Positions 23,701-34,170 of a stretch of 64,000 nt of DNA are shown here, piece after piece. Position 1 is the stretch's first letter, and each line of letters starts with the position of its first letter. The stretch spans positions 1,666,929 to 1,730,928 of the forward strand of contig JASSKH010000002.1 of assembly GCA_031763025.1 (NCBI GenBank), written 5' to 3'. This DNA is from Macrocystis pyrifera. Taxonomy: Eukaryota > Sar > Phaeophyceae > Laminariales > Laminariaceae. The notes beneath the pieces were generated by a model that searched no databases, was not told the origin of the DNA, and saw nothing but the letters and a program-made list of their open reading frames with translations. The translations under genes and the position numbers were made by a program.

Positions 23701-26700
23701 CGGCCTGGGCAAACAAGAAGGAACATTGTTTTACCCACACAAGACATATCCGAAGTAATTTGGGTGCACATTGCTGTATGATACAGTAGCGACACCAGTC
23801 AAGGGAACGAACACTTCACGCCATGGTTCCGGTGGGGTCTCTGTTTTCTGAGCGTTTCACACGACGAACCTCAAAATATCTAACCCGAATCACGACTTTC
23901 TCGCTACGATGCCGCTCGCGCGACCCGTTAGTAGTCCTGAAGAGTTTTGTTCCGCAGTCTGCAGTAGTGAAAGGTATCGTACGAACCGGTATACAACTCG
24001 TTGCTTGGAGAGCTCGGCCGGTCAAAGATTATCCAGCCAAAATTTCCAAGCGCCGCCGTGGGGCCAGTGAAACCCTCGACGAAACTCGAGTGATACCACT
24101 TTCAATGTGTGTTTTGGCGAAGTAACCAAGGGTTGGCAGCTGGACGTCAATTCGGAGTAGGGGGTGGGGAGGAAGGGGGGATGTATTTTGTTTTCGGCTT
24201 GCCTTAGCCATTTGACCACGCATCTCTTTCGAGACGGAGTACCACGGGAGGGCGGGGGGGGGGGTGTACTCGATAGGAGAGATGCACTCATTATCATGCA
24301 TGGCCGTAGTCGTATGCCCATAGACCCTCGCATCTCTACAATGCCGGGACGGAGCACGTCGGGTTTTCACCGACCAGGCAGACATTGCTTGCACCAAGCG
24401 CGATGCGCCGTGAGGTGTTGCGCGAGTCGCATCAAGAGTGAGAACCGCTTTGGAGGCGGATTTTCTTGCATATGGATGACAGCATCAATGAGTTGATTTA
24501 ATTTCTGGTGTGGCCATTTCCAGAGACAACAATTGGTTCACTTTGTTACTGCCTCGTGGGTGCCTCACCATATACACACTACGTGATACGATCGTCCCCC
24601 TTGTTCGGAGTGAATATTCTCCCCGCACAAAAATGATCTACCTTGACCGCCACCCGTGATAACCGCCAAAAGAAAAGAAAAGAAAAACGGTACCCTGGCT
24701 GTCTAGCTCACGCCGTGAGAGGCGTGTCTTACAGCGTCGTCGCCAACCGACGCCAACCCAACCTATATATATATACCAGGTATATACTACAGGGGGGGGG
24801 TGTACTCCTTTGGTTTGCTTGCCTTAAGTCATTTGACCACGCATGCCTTTCGAGACGGAGCAGGGGGCGGGGGAATCCAACAGGTGAACAATAAAGGGGT
24901 AGGTTATAGGAGTTCGGTGGGGAAGCGTTACTATAGCGTGGGAACGGAGTGTTCAGGTACTAACATGGTTGGCAAAGCATGGGGGGTACTTCGATGTCTG
25001 GGCCCATCGTTGGTCCTGATAGCTGTGTTCTCCCCTCCGCAGTAGGACTGAAATCATTCTATAATAGAGCATGGCGTATATAGGGCATGCGCCTTATACA
25101 GTGGCATGTTTCAGCTTCTACGCCGAGGAAATTCTCGTGCCAACCATTGCTGTTGTTGTTTTTTTACGACCTGATTTGATATATGTATACGTGTACCCAT
25201 GCGGTGGGATGGATGTTTTTAGTCATCTTATCGTGCATGTCGCAGCACCCCTCTCACGGACAAACTACTTAGAACTAGAGTGCTTTGTCCCCAAAACGGG
25301 ACGGCGGTCCTATAAGAAGTTAAGCCTACACTTCCCCTTTTCTTTTTGAAGGGGTCCCTTGAGGGTGATATACCGAAAGGGTCTCCTAGAGTGGGGAGGA
25401 GGAGGAGCCGCGGCGGGGAAAAGGTCGGTACGCCCCAGTCGCATCATGCGCCGCTGCCGCAACGGTGCGGGATCTGCTCCCGTTGTCCTTGCCCCGCACT
25501 TAAGGCCACTCGGGTGGGTGGGTGTTGCGCCTCGCTCAAAACTGGACTCTGAAAACCTTTTGTTGGCGCGCCAGTCAGGTAACATTACTCATGCCCCGGC
25601 GGTTCGCTTATCGCGAGGGCAAGGACCTTACGAGTAAACGCTTTAGGCGGCGAGGAGTTCAGGTGGCCAGCTCGGTCAAGTGCCTCTGAGCTGCCTACAC
25701 TCTCTCCGAAAAGGAAAAACTCACTGTATCCTATCCTTGACCCTACGGAGAAAGGAGGTGTGCACACTTTTGGATTTGCCAACATCGGCAACGTATCTTG
25801 GAAACCCCACTGGAGGCTTTTGGTTCCACGGAAAAGATTGGCCGAACATGAAAATTACAAGGGTCTCCACGGGTCATGACCCAACCCGCGCGGCTCGGGT
25901 TTCTGAGGTTTTCAAACCAAACCCTCATGGTTCGGGTCACGTAATTGTAGCAAGTGGATCTGTACTTCACTCACGGTTGGTCCAACAGCACGAACATTAT
26001 ATGTCTGGCCCAGAGTAACAAATAGCCTCGAAAACTAAAAGCTTGAGGCTGCAAACATATATTGGTAGCCCACTCGGCCACGTGAGTCTGAGCAGATGAA
26101 AAACAACGGACCTAAGTTCGCCCCCTCCCCTATATACCGATGGACACCTGCAGCAGCCCATGGCCTTGTGTGTACCGGTAGGGTTTAGCTTGTACGCGGT
26201 GGTCCTCCGAGCCTGCCGTTGATCGAGGCATGGAGCTTCCTCGAGCAAAGAGCACCCCGAACGTAGATGCTCCCTTTACAGTACCACGGGTCCGCCGCCG
26301 CCGCCACCACCTCCCCCGCCTTTGTCAACTGAATAGCACGCTTTCTACGCTGGATTAGACTGTGGTGTCCTCGCACACCCCCACCGCCCTCGTCTTCCCG
26401 CCCAGCCCAACACCACTCCATCCTTTTACGTCTGGTTTTAATCTTGTCAGGCCATCGTACCCGCGAGGGATTGGCCTGTCTGTCGTTCGTCGGCATATCC
26501 TTTAATCCGTTCCCCTCCCCCCCCGACCTCGAACCACCCCATGATTGCGTCACGGGTGCTGCGGAACGAGGCTGGGGGGGGGGGGGGGGGGTGAGGCCAA
26601 GATTTCGATTAATGCGCTCCCGATACTCGGACGGGTTGCTCTGTCTAACTCACTCAAAACTGAATACAAGCGGTTGGCTTTGTTTCACACAGAGTGTAAA

Positions 26701-29700
26701 ATTGAACCATATGGTGGCGTCTACGTCTCGAGCACAACAAAAACGTTGAAATACTTACACAAGTCGCCGGCAAATTATTACGGGGGGCCATAGTAAATGG
26801 GACCAAAGGTTATTAGTAAAAACTGGTAAATATATATATATTTGTGTGTATCGTAGGTCCTATTGAGTATGGTCCTCCATAAATAGTACGGTAGGTCACT
26901 CGGCCGAGTGGCTCAGACAGGCTGAACCTGAAGGACCTCAACGTCACCCTCCAACCAATAGCACCAGCCGCGTCGGATTTCGCTGATAAGAGCACACTAC
27001 TCGTCCCGGAATGGCCTGTCATTCTCCCCCGCCCCCCGCCGTCCCGCCGGTCTCAAACCACCCTGCACTTGCCTCGGGGATTTTGCTGACAGGCCGATGT
27101 TTGTAGAGTGGATGTCTGGAGCCTGCAGCTCTTCCCTACCGCGGTCTCGATACTCCCCTCGTTTGTGTCGGGTTTTCGATAACAGATGAGAGGCATTTGC
27201 GATGGGTTAAGCCTGTTACCCCCCCCCTTATATTACATACCATATTATGTACCTGGTATATATATAGGTTGGATCGGCGTCGGTTGGCGACGACGCTGGA
27301 AGACACGCCTCTCACTGCGTGCGTGAGGTAGACAGCCAGGGCACCATTTCTTTTTTGGCGGATACCACGGCTGGCGGTCAAGTCAGATTAGTTTTGTGCG
27401 GGGAGAATATTTACTCCGCACAAGGGGGATGATCTTATCACGCAGTGGGTATATGGTAATAAGGCACCCACGAGGCAGTTACATAGTGAACCCATTGCTG
27501 TCTCTGGGAGTGGCCACACCAGTAATTAAATCAATTCATTACTGCTGTCATCCATACGCAAGAAAATCCGCCTCCAAAGCGGTTCTTAGTAGGATGCAGC
27601 ACACCCTTCATGCGACTCGCCCAACACCTCACGGCGCTTCGCGCTTGGTGCAAGAAAAGTCTGCATGGTCGGTGAAAACCCGACGTGCTCCGTCCCGGCG
27701 TTGTAGGGATGCGAGAGTCTATGGTCATACGACTACGGCCATGCATGATAATGAGTACCCCCCCCCCCCCCCCCCCTCCAGGTCCCGCACTCCACCGTAC
27801 TTGCGTCGTGATTCCCTGACCAGAGCTCGCGCTTTTCGGGAAGGATCAACCTATCATTTTCCCCCGTTTCTCCCCCGGCCTCAACTCGCCCCACACGTGT
27901 GTGGTGCCCTCCAGATGAGCACTTTTTCTTTTGAGTTTGGGGATGGATTTACTTATCATTCCCCTTACGCCCCGCCCGTCTCCCTCCCCCCCCCCCCCCC
28001 CCCGCCGCTCCGGCCCCGCATACCACCTCATTTTTTGTTCGTCGGGTTTTCCTTTTGCAGGAGAGCTTTTCGCGGTGGATTAGTCTGTCGTTCCTCACCA
28101 CGCAGGCGGTTGCCGGGTTCCTGATGGCGTTGATCCTCATTTTCAACGTGACGGGTCCGAGGCGAGCGAGCCTGGTCGTGTGCTGCAAGACCAGCAAGAG
28201 GGTGAAAATATGTGAGGCCGATGAGTGACAATTTTAATCCCGGGGAAGAGCGGGCAACAGACGCGTGCTGCTCGCTCGCACCGAGGGGTGTCGCGGGGAA
28301 TGGTGCCACGGTAAAATGGTGGTGGCTTATTATTTTATGAGACTCTCACATGATACCGGGGGCTAAATATCGCACCCGGAACATGGCCTTCGAAGAAGGT
28401 TGCTCGCGTGACCCGACCGCCATCTCTCTTCACTAACTACTCGTGTGAATAGTTCTAAAACGCGATGTGCTCTCAGTCGTACGCTTGGCACGGCAGGGTT
28501 GTACAGCGGCTAATGTTTCCATATCTCTCCCACAAACTGTTTTTTCGAGAAGAGCTTCGCTAAGACTGCAACCCCGAGAAACACCCCGAACGCTTATCAA
28601 TAGTAGAGGCACCGCGAAATTCACAGTAAAGTACTATCGGCATTCGGACGGTATTGCGTGAAGATTCCCGGTCAGTCGGATGTATTTTTTTATTATTTAA
28701 AAAAAAAAATTAAACAAGGTGCTATCCCTTTATCTCTATCTACTCGTAGTCCTAAAACAAACTATTCACGGAGGGCCACAGTAAACAACACCTGCGGTGC
28801 ACACAAAAACCTAAATATTTACCTATTTTTACTAGCGAAATTTGGTCCCATTTACTACGGCCCTCCGTCATATACATATATATTTTATAATTCCTCCGAC
28901 TATGCGGCACCATTCTGTCCCTAACATGTATGTACCGAAATGTAAGGATCGTGTATACAGAAATACGAAGGGCCAACGGTCCTTATCTTTTGACCCGGAG
29001 TGGTGGTTGCTAATGTGAGGAGCTCAGCCGGTCCCTAAAAAATTGGTCCAAACAGATGGCGACCTTATACATACCGTGGCGTTGCTCGGGGTGCTCCCTG
29101 TAAGGGTTTGTGGGTCCTCATGTCAAGAGCTCTATACCTCACCACCCGACAACCGATTTTTGAGAAATATTGGAGGCTAAGGACACATCATGAGGTAGAA
29201 GTTAACCAGGTTTTTGTTCTCGAAGTTCCTAACTTAAGGAGCCATACAATATTGGTAGTAAGTCATTACGTACTAAGGCGCCCAAAAACTGATCTATCGA
29301 AAAACAAGTTGATAGTGCATTGCTCGACGACAAAATCCCCGTGCTCAGCTATCCTAATACCATGGTATCGTATAAGAAAAGAAGATAGTTGCGACGCTTT
29401 TGGGTTAAGGAGGTCCGTCGTTCAGAAAGTATTTAGAGATGAAAAGTGCTATATACCCCTGCCGTAGGACACGCAATCAAATGGGCTTGCAATTAAATGG
29501 GCTTGCAATTAAATTGGCCTGCAATTAAATTGGCTTGCAATTAAATGGGCTTTCAACTATAATTGTGCAGCACGACACGTCGGATGTAAATACCGCATAG
29601 CAAAGAGCGCTGAGCTCGCACGAGGGTCGCATTCGATCGTTTCTCAGCGCTCCTTTTCTCTTTTTTTTTTTGAAACGGCAACATGAGGGAGTGCAGTCCC

Positions 29701-32700
29701 GGTACGGGGACGAACTACTTAGAATTTGACTGTTTTTCCCCCCTAAAAACGCAAACGCGACTGCAGTCCTAACAAGGTTAATTCGAAGTTTTAGTTTTGT
29801 ACCGAAGGCTTCTCTCGCGACCCCAGATGTTTGTGAAAACACCTTGTCTGATAATTTTGGCAACCTTCCCGTGCTGGAGACATCGGGCGCTCAAAATTGA
29901 TCGCACCCCGGTGGTGGCTCAGCGCTCTCTATAAAATAAGCCACGATGGCTCGAAATACAAGGGACGCTTACGTATTAATATTTAATACCAAAGGTAATT
30001 GTAGTTTGGGACATGAGGGTGTTGTGTAGGTCGAGAGTTGGGGAGTCTGGCCGGGGGGGGGGACGATTTTCGGCAGCTGCCACCGCATACTTTAGATCCG
30101 ATCGGTGATTTTTTACATAAACTGTTACTCGTTCGACGCCTACGAAGTCCACGGGGTTGGTTTGCAGTCGGCTGTTGAAGGAGTAACATCTATGTGAGAG
30201 CAATGCTGTACCATTAGACGGGGGATGGACGAGCTGAAACCTTCTAGGGATGAAAGTGCAAGACACGAAGCGTGGCGGGGAGGAGCGTTAGGACCCTACT
30301 TTGTGACCCCCCGGATCTGATTTACGACTAGGTCGTAGAGATAAAAGAAGAGCGAAGACTACAAAAGGAACGGAAAACGAACGTGGCGGCAGGACTGTTG
30401 GTGACTTGCTTATTCCGAGATTTAGGCTGACGGCACGTGCTTGCCGGGAGTAGTATACTATCACGGGAGGCCATAGTAAATAGGACCTATGGTACACACA
30501 AAAACCTATACATTTGCCTGCTTTTACTACCAATATTTGGTCCCATTTACCACGTTTCTGGGGCTCCTCACGTGGTTTTAGACCTGAAACGTCTCGACTA
30601 TATAATTAATAGAGTGGACGTATCGTACTCACCGCGGCACTTCCTCGCGTAAGAAGTGTCAACCGGTCAGAAAGTATCCGGTACAAAAGCGCGGCTACTA
30701 CCGTGGGATGAGCCTGGCCTAACTACGCCTATAACAACGGTTCGATTTAAAGAAGAAACGCGATTCCAATATCCTCGTGTTGAGTGAAACTCCCCCGTCA
30801 GCAAGGATATCCTTCGGCCCTAAAACTGTGCCACTTCCCCATCATTCGCTCGTGTTCTCAGAGCAATATTCTACGTAGGTTCTTCGTTAGATTGGTCGTC
30901 TTAGGCTGCACTTTTTCTTCCTCTACTCGAAGCCAAGTCTTGGGTGAGGTGCGCAGGTAGCTTATCTACTGAGGATCTCACTGACAAATTTACTATCTCA
31001 CCCCCGACGTATGTCATACATGTGGCACGCGTCTAGTAAAACACATCCTTCTGTTGCAATATTCCTGGTAGCTGCTAGGTCTCCGAATGGGGAGAATGCT
31101 GGCGGAAAGATTGTTTTTCGGGTATTCACCGTCGGATTGGAGTGTCGATGTTTAGATGGACGCGCGGCAGGTACCGCGCCCAGGGGTAGCAGCAATTGTT
31201 CATGAGGCTCGTAACTTGACGAGGTCCACTTCTCACCCACACACTGACTCTAGGAGCGCAAACCGATGACCGATCTCACAAAGCCTACTATTGCGCGGGA
31301 CCATAGTGATCAGGACCCGTAATGAACACGAAAACCTTTATGTTACAGTATTTTCACTCGGCATATTAGGTCCTGATTACCAGACTCTCCCGCAGTAGGT
31401 ATATCACCAGAAACATTGCAAAACACGTTTAATACTGGTGTATTCCTACCATATTGCGTTAAGGCGCCCTCGGTCACTCACGAACGATTTTTGGCCGAAA
31501 CGAAACGTGCTCTTACACCTCTGCCCGCAGCACGCCTGTGTCCGGTTTAGCATATCGCAGAGTCGTCAGTCAGTCCTGGTTGTGGCTCTGGTTGTTAATG
31601 CTTTTATCATGCGACAGTATGCACCACTCGAGCTTCATCGTTGATCGCTCATGGAACATCCCCCCTCCATGTCAAACCAAAACTACAAAGGGCTCGCAGC
31701 CTAACACAAACGAGGAAACAAACCCATGTCGTGCAGAAAAAACAGCCCGCATCAGTCATCATCCTCGTCGTGGGACCCTCTCCCCTCCGCGCCCGCTTCG
31801 CGTACCTGGCAGACTTTATATTGACCATACTCGGCACGTGCGTCTACCTCTACAACGGCGCCGTTCTCTTCGTCGACGAGGTGTGCTATCGTACATGGCT
31901 GTGGTGGTGGTGGTGGTGGTGGTGGTCGTGGCGGTGGTTATCGTAGATATGGTGGTAGTGGTGGTGGCGGCGGTGGTGATCGCAGGTGTAGTGGTGGTGA
32001 TCACAGTCATGGTGGTGACGATAGTGTTGGTGGCGGCGGTGGTGTTCGGTGTGTTGGTGTTGGTTGCAGTGGGGGTGGTGGGGGAGGTGATGATGAGTGT
32101 TGGTGGTGTGGTGGCGTTCGGTGTATTGGTGGTGGCTGTAGTGCGGGTGGTGGTGATGGTGGTAGTCGTAGTGGAGGCGGTAATCGTAGATATGGCGTTT
32201 GTTCATGGTGGTGTTGGTGTTGTTGTTGGTGGTGGTTGTAGTGGGAGTGGCGACGGTGGTTGTGGTGGTAACGGAGGTGTTTGGTTGCGGCGTCGTCATT
32301 GTTTGGCATTGTTTCATGAACTATGTTGTTTTCGTTACTGCTGGTGTTGAAAATGGTTGGTAGCGGTTTTGCGAGGCCTCCCCCCCCCCTACTCTGCTGC
32401 TCCTGTAGAAGCTTGCCGAGTCCACCCCCTCCCCAACTCCCTCACTACGGGAGCTACACAGTTAGCGTACTGTATCTCGGTTTGGTGTTCATCACGGCTG
32501 ACGGTCGAGTTAGATTGTTTTGTTCGGGGTGGAAAATCTTCACTCCGCACAAGGGGAATTATCGTACCACGCAGCGCGTACCAGGGTTACGGCAAGGCAC
32601 CCAAATTGGCGTTTCATGGTATATCCATTCATCGCTGTCTGTGGAAGTGGCCACACCAGGGGAAAACAAAATATTAGTTAGACGCTGTCATCGACACGCA

Positions 32701-33809
32701 AGACCGTCCGCGTCACACTCCATCATCTGCGTCGGATGCATGACACCCTTCATCCGACTCGATGCACAACGTGACAACGCTTCGCGCTTTGTGAAAGCAT
32801 TGAAAATCCTGATGGTCGGTGAAAACCCGACGTGATCCTGGCATGGCGGGGATGCGCCAGTGTATGGTACTACGACTATAGTCATGCGCGCATGAGATGA
32901 GTACACCCCTTCACCCCCCCCTCCGCCGCTGACGTAAAACATTACCATATGTAACATTTACCTCAGTGACTTTCTCCCCCCACCTCATCCCGCCCCCCCC
33001 CCCCAACCATCATAACCACCACCGCCGCCACCGTCAAAGTTTGCGGTGTTTAGGATGGGCAAGAAAGAGATGGTCATGATCGGATGGTGCTCCAAATACA
33101 TCCACGTCATTGCGGACACGTTTGTCCTGTTCAGCGCCTTCCAGGCCATTGACAAGCGCAACGTGGTCGCCGAGGCCGCCGGTCCCCGGGCCCAACAGTC
33201 CGAAGGTCCCAGCGCGGGCCCCAGCAGCTCCGACCACAGTCGCATGACCGTGCTGGGCCCGTCGTGGCTGTGCGACTCCCTCCCAAGGACGGCTTCGGGC
33301 ACCCACAATGCCACCGAGAATATACGATCACCGGCATCTTCTGCTAGCGCAGAGTCGTTTTCGAGTCCGAAGATATCCACCGGGAATGGCGACGAGGAGG
33401 GAAACGGTAATCCGAGTTCTCCGGTGCCTCCACGGTCGGCGTTCGGACGCCTCGTCGCCGGGGTTACCGGCCTAAGCACAAAAAGCGCCACGAGCTGGAG
33501 AAGTGGGAATGGCGACTCCCCGAGGACTGTCAGTACTGCCGCTGTTGCTGCTCTGGAGCAAGTCGACTGTGAAGGCCTCGACGGCGGTGGAAGCGGCGAC
33601 CGTGACAGCCAGGCCGACGCGGAAAGAACTCACCACTCGGCCGGAAGCAGCAGCGTCAACAGCCACAGCCACGGCTACGTCAACAGCAACAGCAACAGCA
33701 ACAGTCACGCTAGCGGTGACATTAACAGCAACACCAAGAACAACAACGACGTCAACAGCAACAGCACCAGCCATAGCAACAGCGGCAGCCACCTCAGCAA
33801 CAACACCAA

Positions 33810-33868
<59 letters not shown>

Positions 33869-34170
33869 CCAACAACAGCAGCAACGCAAACAGTGCCAAC
33901 CAAAGATTAAACATCTTCAACTTCAGCGAAACCGCGTCCAAGGGGAGCAGCAGAGGAAACACCCCCATGGCCACCGCCATCGGCAACTCCTTGCATCGCC
34001 CGGAAATCTCTCCTTGCTCCTTAGCACCGGCAGCAACCCCCTTCAGTGTCGGGGACAGCAGAGAGGAGAGCACCAGCTCAGGGAGGTTAACGGTCCACGC
34101 CGAGCCACCACAGAGAGGAGAGGACGTCGAGTCTGGCTGGGTCAGTGCGACTGAGGTCTCGACGGTCTGA
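20295..34170 (+). CDS. Multi-pass membrane protein with Ser/Asn-rich tail, five visible exons, 5' incomplete
   Basis: Five GC-rich open segments on the plus strand join in frame through GT..AG introns: 20295-20407, 20802-20958, 28061-28201, 31737-31880 and 33040-34170. Together they encode 561 residues and a TGA stop. Hydrophobic segments are visible at about residues 4-17, 31-50, 68-86, 97-120, 161-182 and 196-219, so this is an integral membrane protein with at least six spans. A possible glycosylation sequon (NVT) is at residue 119. Residues from about 225 onward form a hydrophilic tail rich in Ser, Asn, Gly and Thr, with an Asn-Ser repeat. Introns are 394, 7102, 3535 and 1159 bp and are filled with transposons. 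The first visible exon follows a long T-tract and AACAG, so it is probably internal and the true start lies upstream, unidentified. I do not recognise the family; a seven-helix receptor or transporter-like protein is possible. The exon chain is well supported; function is unknown. Confidence 0.7.
20690..20720. repeat. Poly-C run (~30 bases) in intron 1
   Basis: The longest of many C/G runs in the window, 82 bases upstream of the acceptor at 20802. Length is error-prone in any assembly. Confidence 0.8.
20802..20958 (+). CDS. Membrane protein gene, second visible exon
   Basis: The acceptor is TACGTACTCAG and the donor GTGTGT. The first base completes the Ser codon split by the 394-bp intron, and the exon ends on a codon boundary. 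It encodes 52 further residues with two hydrophobic stretches (FIMSVMVLNCW and ELTAVNLWAISSISIAIVI). The preceding short intron contains a ~30-base pure C run. Confidence 0.7.
21320..21568 (+). mobile_element. Family B element, best-preserved copy (intron 2)
   Basis: GGCGTTCTACGATAGAGGTC at the left mirrors CTACCTGTATGGTAGAAC at the right. The interior carries a hairpin (GAGGCTCC..GGAGCTC), CGCATCCGGATGAATGATCC and CCGACGATTTTGGGTTAAGG. It sits in the second large intron of the membrane-protein gene. No open frame of interest. Confidence 0.75.
21926..22138 (-). mobile_element. Family B element, inverted (intron 2)
   Basis: CATTTCCGCAAAAACGTTTT, CAAAATGCCAATCTTGTTTC, GGGATTATTCATCAGGATGC and GAACCTCTATCGTAGG at the right end. 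It lies about 360 bp from the plus-oriented copy at 21320. Confidence 0.65.
22638..22830. repeat. CCCT/CTTC homopyrimidine tract (intron 2)
   Basis: About 190 bases of almost pure pyrimidine on the plus strand, built from CCCT units with some CTTC. Every frame is open, which creates false Pro/Ser-, Gly/Arg- and Glu/Arg-rich proteins. Confidence 0.9.
24177..24860 (-). repeat. Repeat family D copy 1 with internal direct repeat (intron 2)
   Basis: The segment 24290-24670 is the reverse complement of 27380-27750. It holds CATGCATGGCCGTAGTCGTA, ACGTCGGGTTTTCACCGACC and GGTGTGGCCATTTCC. Two G-runs (24255-24266 and 24792-24801) stand next to GTGTACTC. A ~75-bp segment (GCTTGCCTTA..CATTTGACCACGCAT) occurs twice, near 24190 and 24815. 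Confidence 0.65.
25245..25322. repeat. Palindrome family C remnant (intron 2)
   Basis: GGACAAACTACTTAGAACTA and TTTGTCCCCAAAACGGGACG fit family C. The left terminal CTGCAGTCC is lost. Confidence 0.5.
26778..26883 (-). mobile_element. MITE family A copy, inverted (intron 2)
   Basis: TTACGGGGGGCCATAGTAAA left end with TA flank. The right end GGTCCTCCATAAA is worn. Confidence 0.8.
27230..27775 (+). repeat. Repeat family D copy 2, inverted relative to copy 1 (intron 2)
   Basis: Starts around ACCTGGTATATATATAGG and ends GATAATGAGTAC followed by an 18-base C run. CGTCGGTTGGCGACGACGCT, CTCCGCACAAGGGGGATGAT and CATGGTCGGTGAAAACCCGA all recur inverted in copy 1. The pair forms arms of an inverted repeat with a ~2.4 kb spacer. 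Confidence 0.65.
28061..28201 (+). CDS. Membrane protein gene, third visible exon
   Basis: The acceptor is a good pyrimidine tract ending CCTTTTGCAG and the donor is AGG|GTGAAA. The exon is exactly 47 codons and phase 0 at both ends. It holds one strong transmembrane segment (FLTTQAVAGFLMALILIFNV) followed by a basic loop with CC and KTSKR. It is separated from the previous exon by a 7.1 kb repeat-filled intron. Confidence 0.7.
28765..28870 (+). mobile_element. MITE family A copy (intron 3)
   Basis: TTCACGGAGGGCCACAGTAA and GGCCCTCCGTCA ends with TA flanks. Compensating changes in the two arms keep the hairpin. Confidence 0.75.
29215..29470 (+). mobile_element. Family B element, decayed (intron 3)
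   Basis: GTTCCTAACTTAAGGAGCC, GACGCTTTTGGGTTAAGGAG and ATACCCCTGCCGTAGGAC follow the family order. Confidence 0.5.
29472..29558 (+). repeat. 16-bp tandem repeat (intron 3)
   Basis: About five units of TGGGCTTGCAATTAAA, with TTGGCC and TTGGCT variants. Confidence 0.8.
29686..29780. repeat. Palindrome family C copy (intron 3)
   Basis: GAGTGCAGTCCCGGTACGGG at the left mirrors GCGACTGCAGTCCTAACAAG at the right, with a worn centre. Confidence 0.55.
30461..30554 (+). mobile_element. MITE family A copy, right end missing (intron 3)
   Basis: TCACGGGAGGCCATAGTAAA left end after TA. The core is intact to TTGGTCCCATTTACCACG, then the sequence departs. Confidence 0.7.
31291..31395 (+). mobile_element. 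MITE family A copy, last in the window (intron 3)
   Basis: TTGCGCGGGACCATAGTGAT and AGACTCTCCCGCAG ends with TA flanks. No further copy was found between here and 64 kb. Confidence 0.7.
31737..31880 (+). CDS. Membrane protein gene, fourth visible exon
   Basis: The acceptor is GTCGTGCAG and the donor GAG|GTGTGC. The exon is 48 codons, phase 0 at both ends, so it is in frame with its neighbours. It encodes a transmembrane segment (YLADFILTILGTCVYLYNGA) ending in FVDE. A long GGT-repeat tract starts 19 bases into the downstream intron. Confidence 0.7.
31899..32280. repeat. GGT/GTGGTG-rich tract (intron 4)
   Basis: Degenerate GGT, GGTGTT and GGCGGT repeats over ~380 bases. It explains the long Val-rich plus-strand and His/Thr-rich minus-strand false proteins. 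Confidence 0.85.
32470..32920 (+). repeat. Repeat family D copy 3 (intron 4)
   Basis: Same orientation as copy 2: CACTCCGCACAAGGGGAATT, GTGGAAGTGGCCACACCAGG, GATGGTCGGTGAAAACCCGA and CATGAGATGAGTACACCCC before a C run. Confidence 0.6.
33040..34170 (+). CDS. Membrane protein gene, terminal exon with Asn-Ser repeat tail
   Basis: The acceptor GTCAAAG at 33039 keeps the phase-0 frame; a second AG at 33053 would break it. The exon begins FAVFRMGKKEM, carries the last hydrophobic segment (about 33070-33140) and then a cytoplasmic-type tail of ~335 residues. From 33655 to 33890 an AACAGC-type hexanucleotide repeat encodes alternating Asn and Ser. The frame stays open for 1131 bp and closes at TGA 34168-34170. 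The opposite strand is also open here, but only as a repeat shadow. No polyadenylation signal could be assigned. Confidence 0.7.

Noticed and set aside
31538-32350. 270-codon Val-rich and 143-codon His/Thr-rich frames
   Set aside because: They are translations of the GGT repeat in intron 4. Only 31737-31880 is a real exon, and it is read in a different frame.
33046-33054. Acceptor at TTTAG (33053) for the terminal exon
   Set aside because: It would add one base and break the phase-0 frame from exon 4; the AAAG acceptor at 33039 keeps it.
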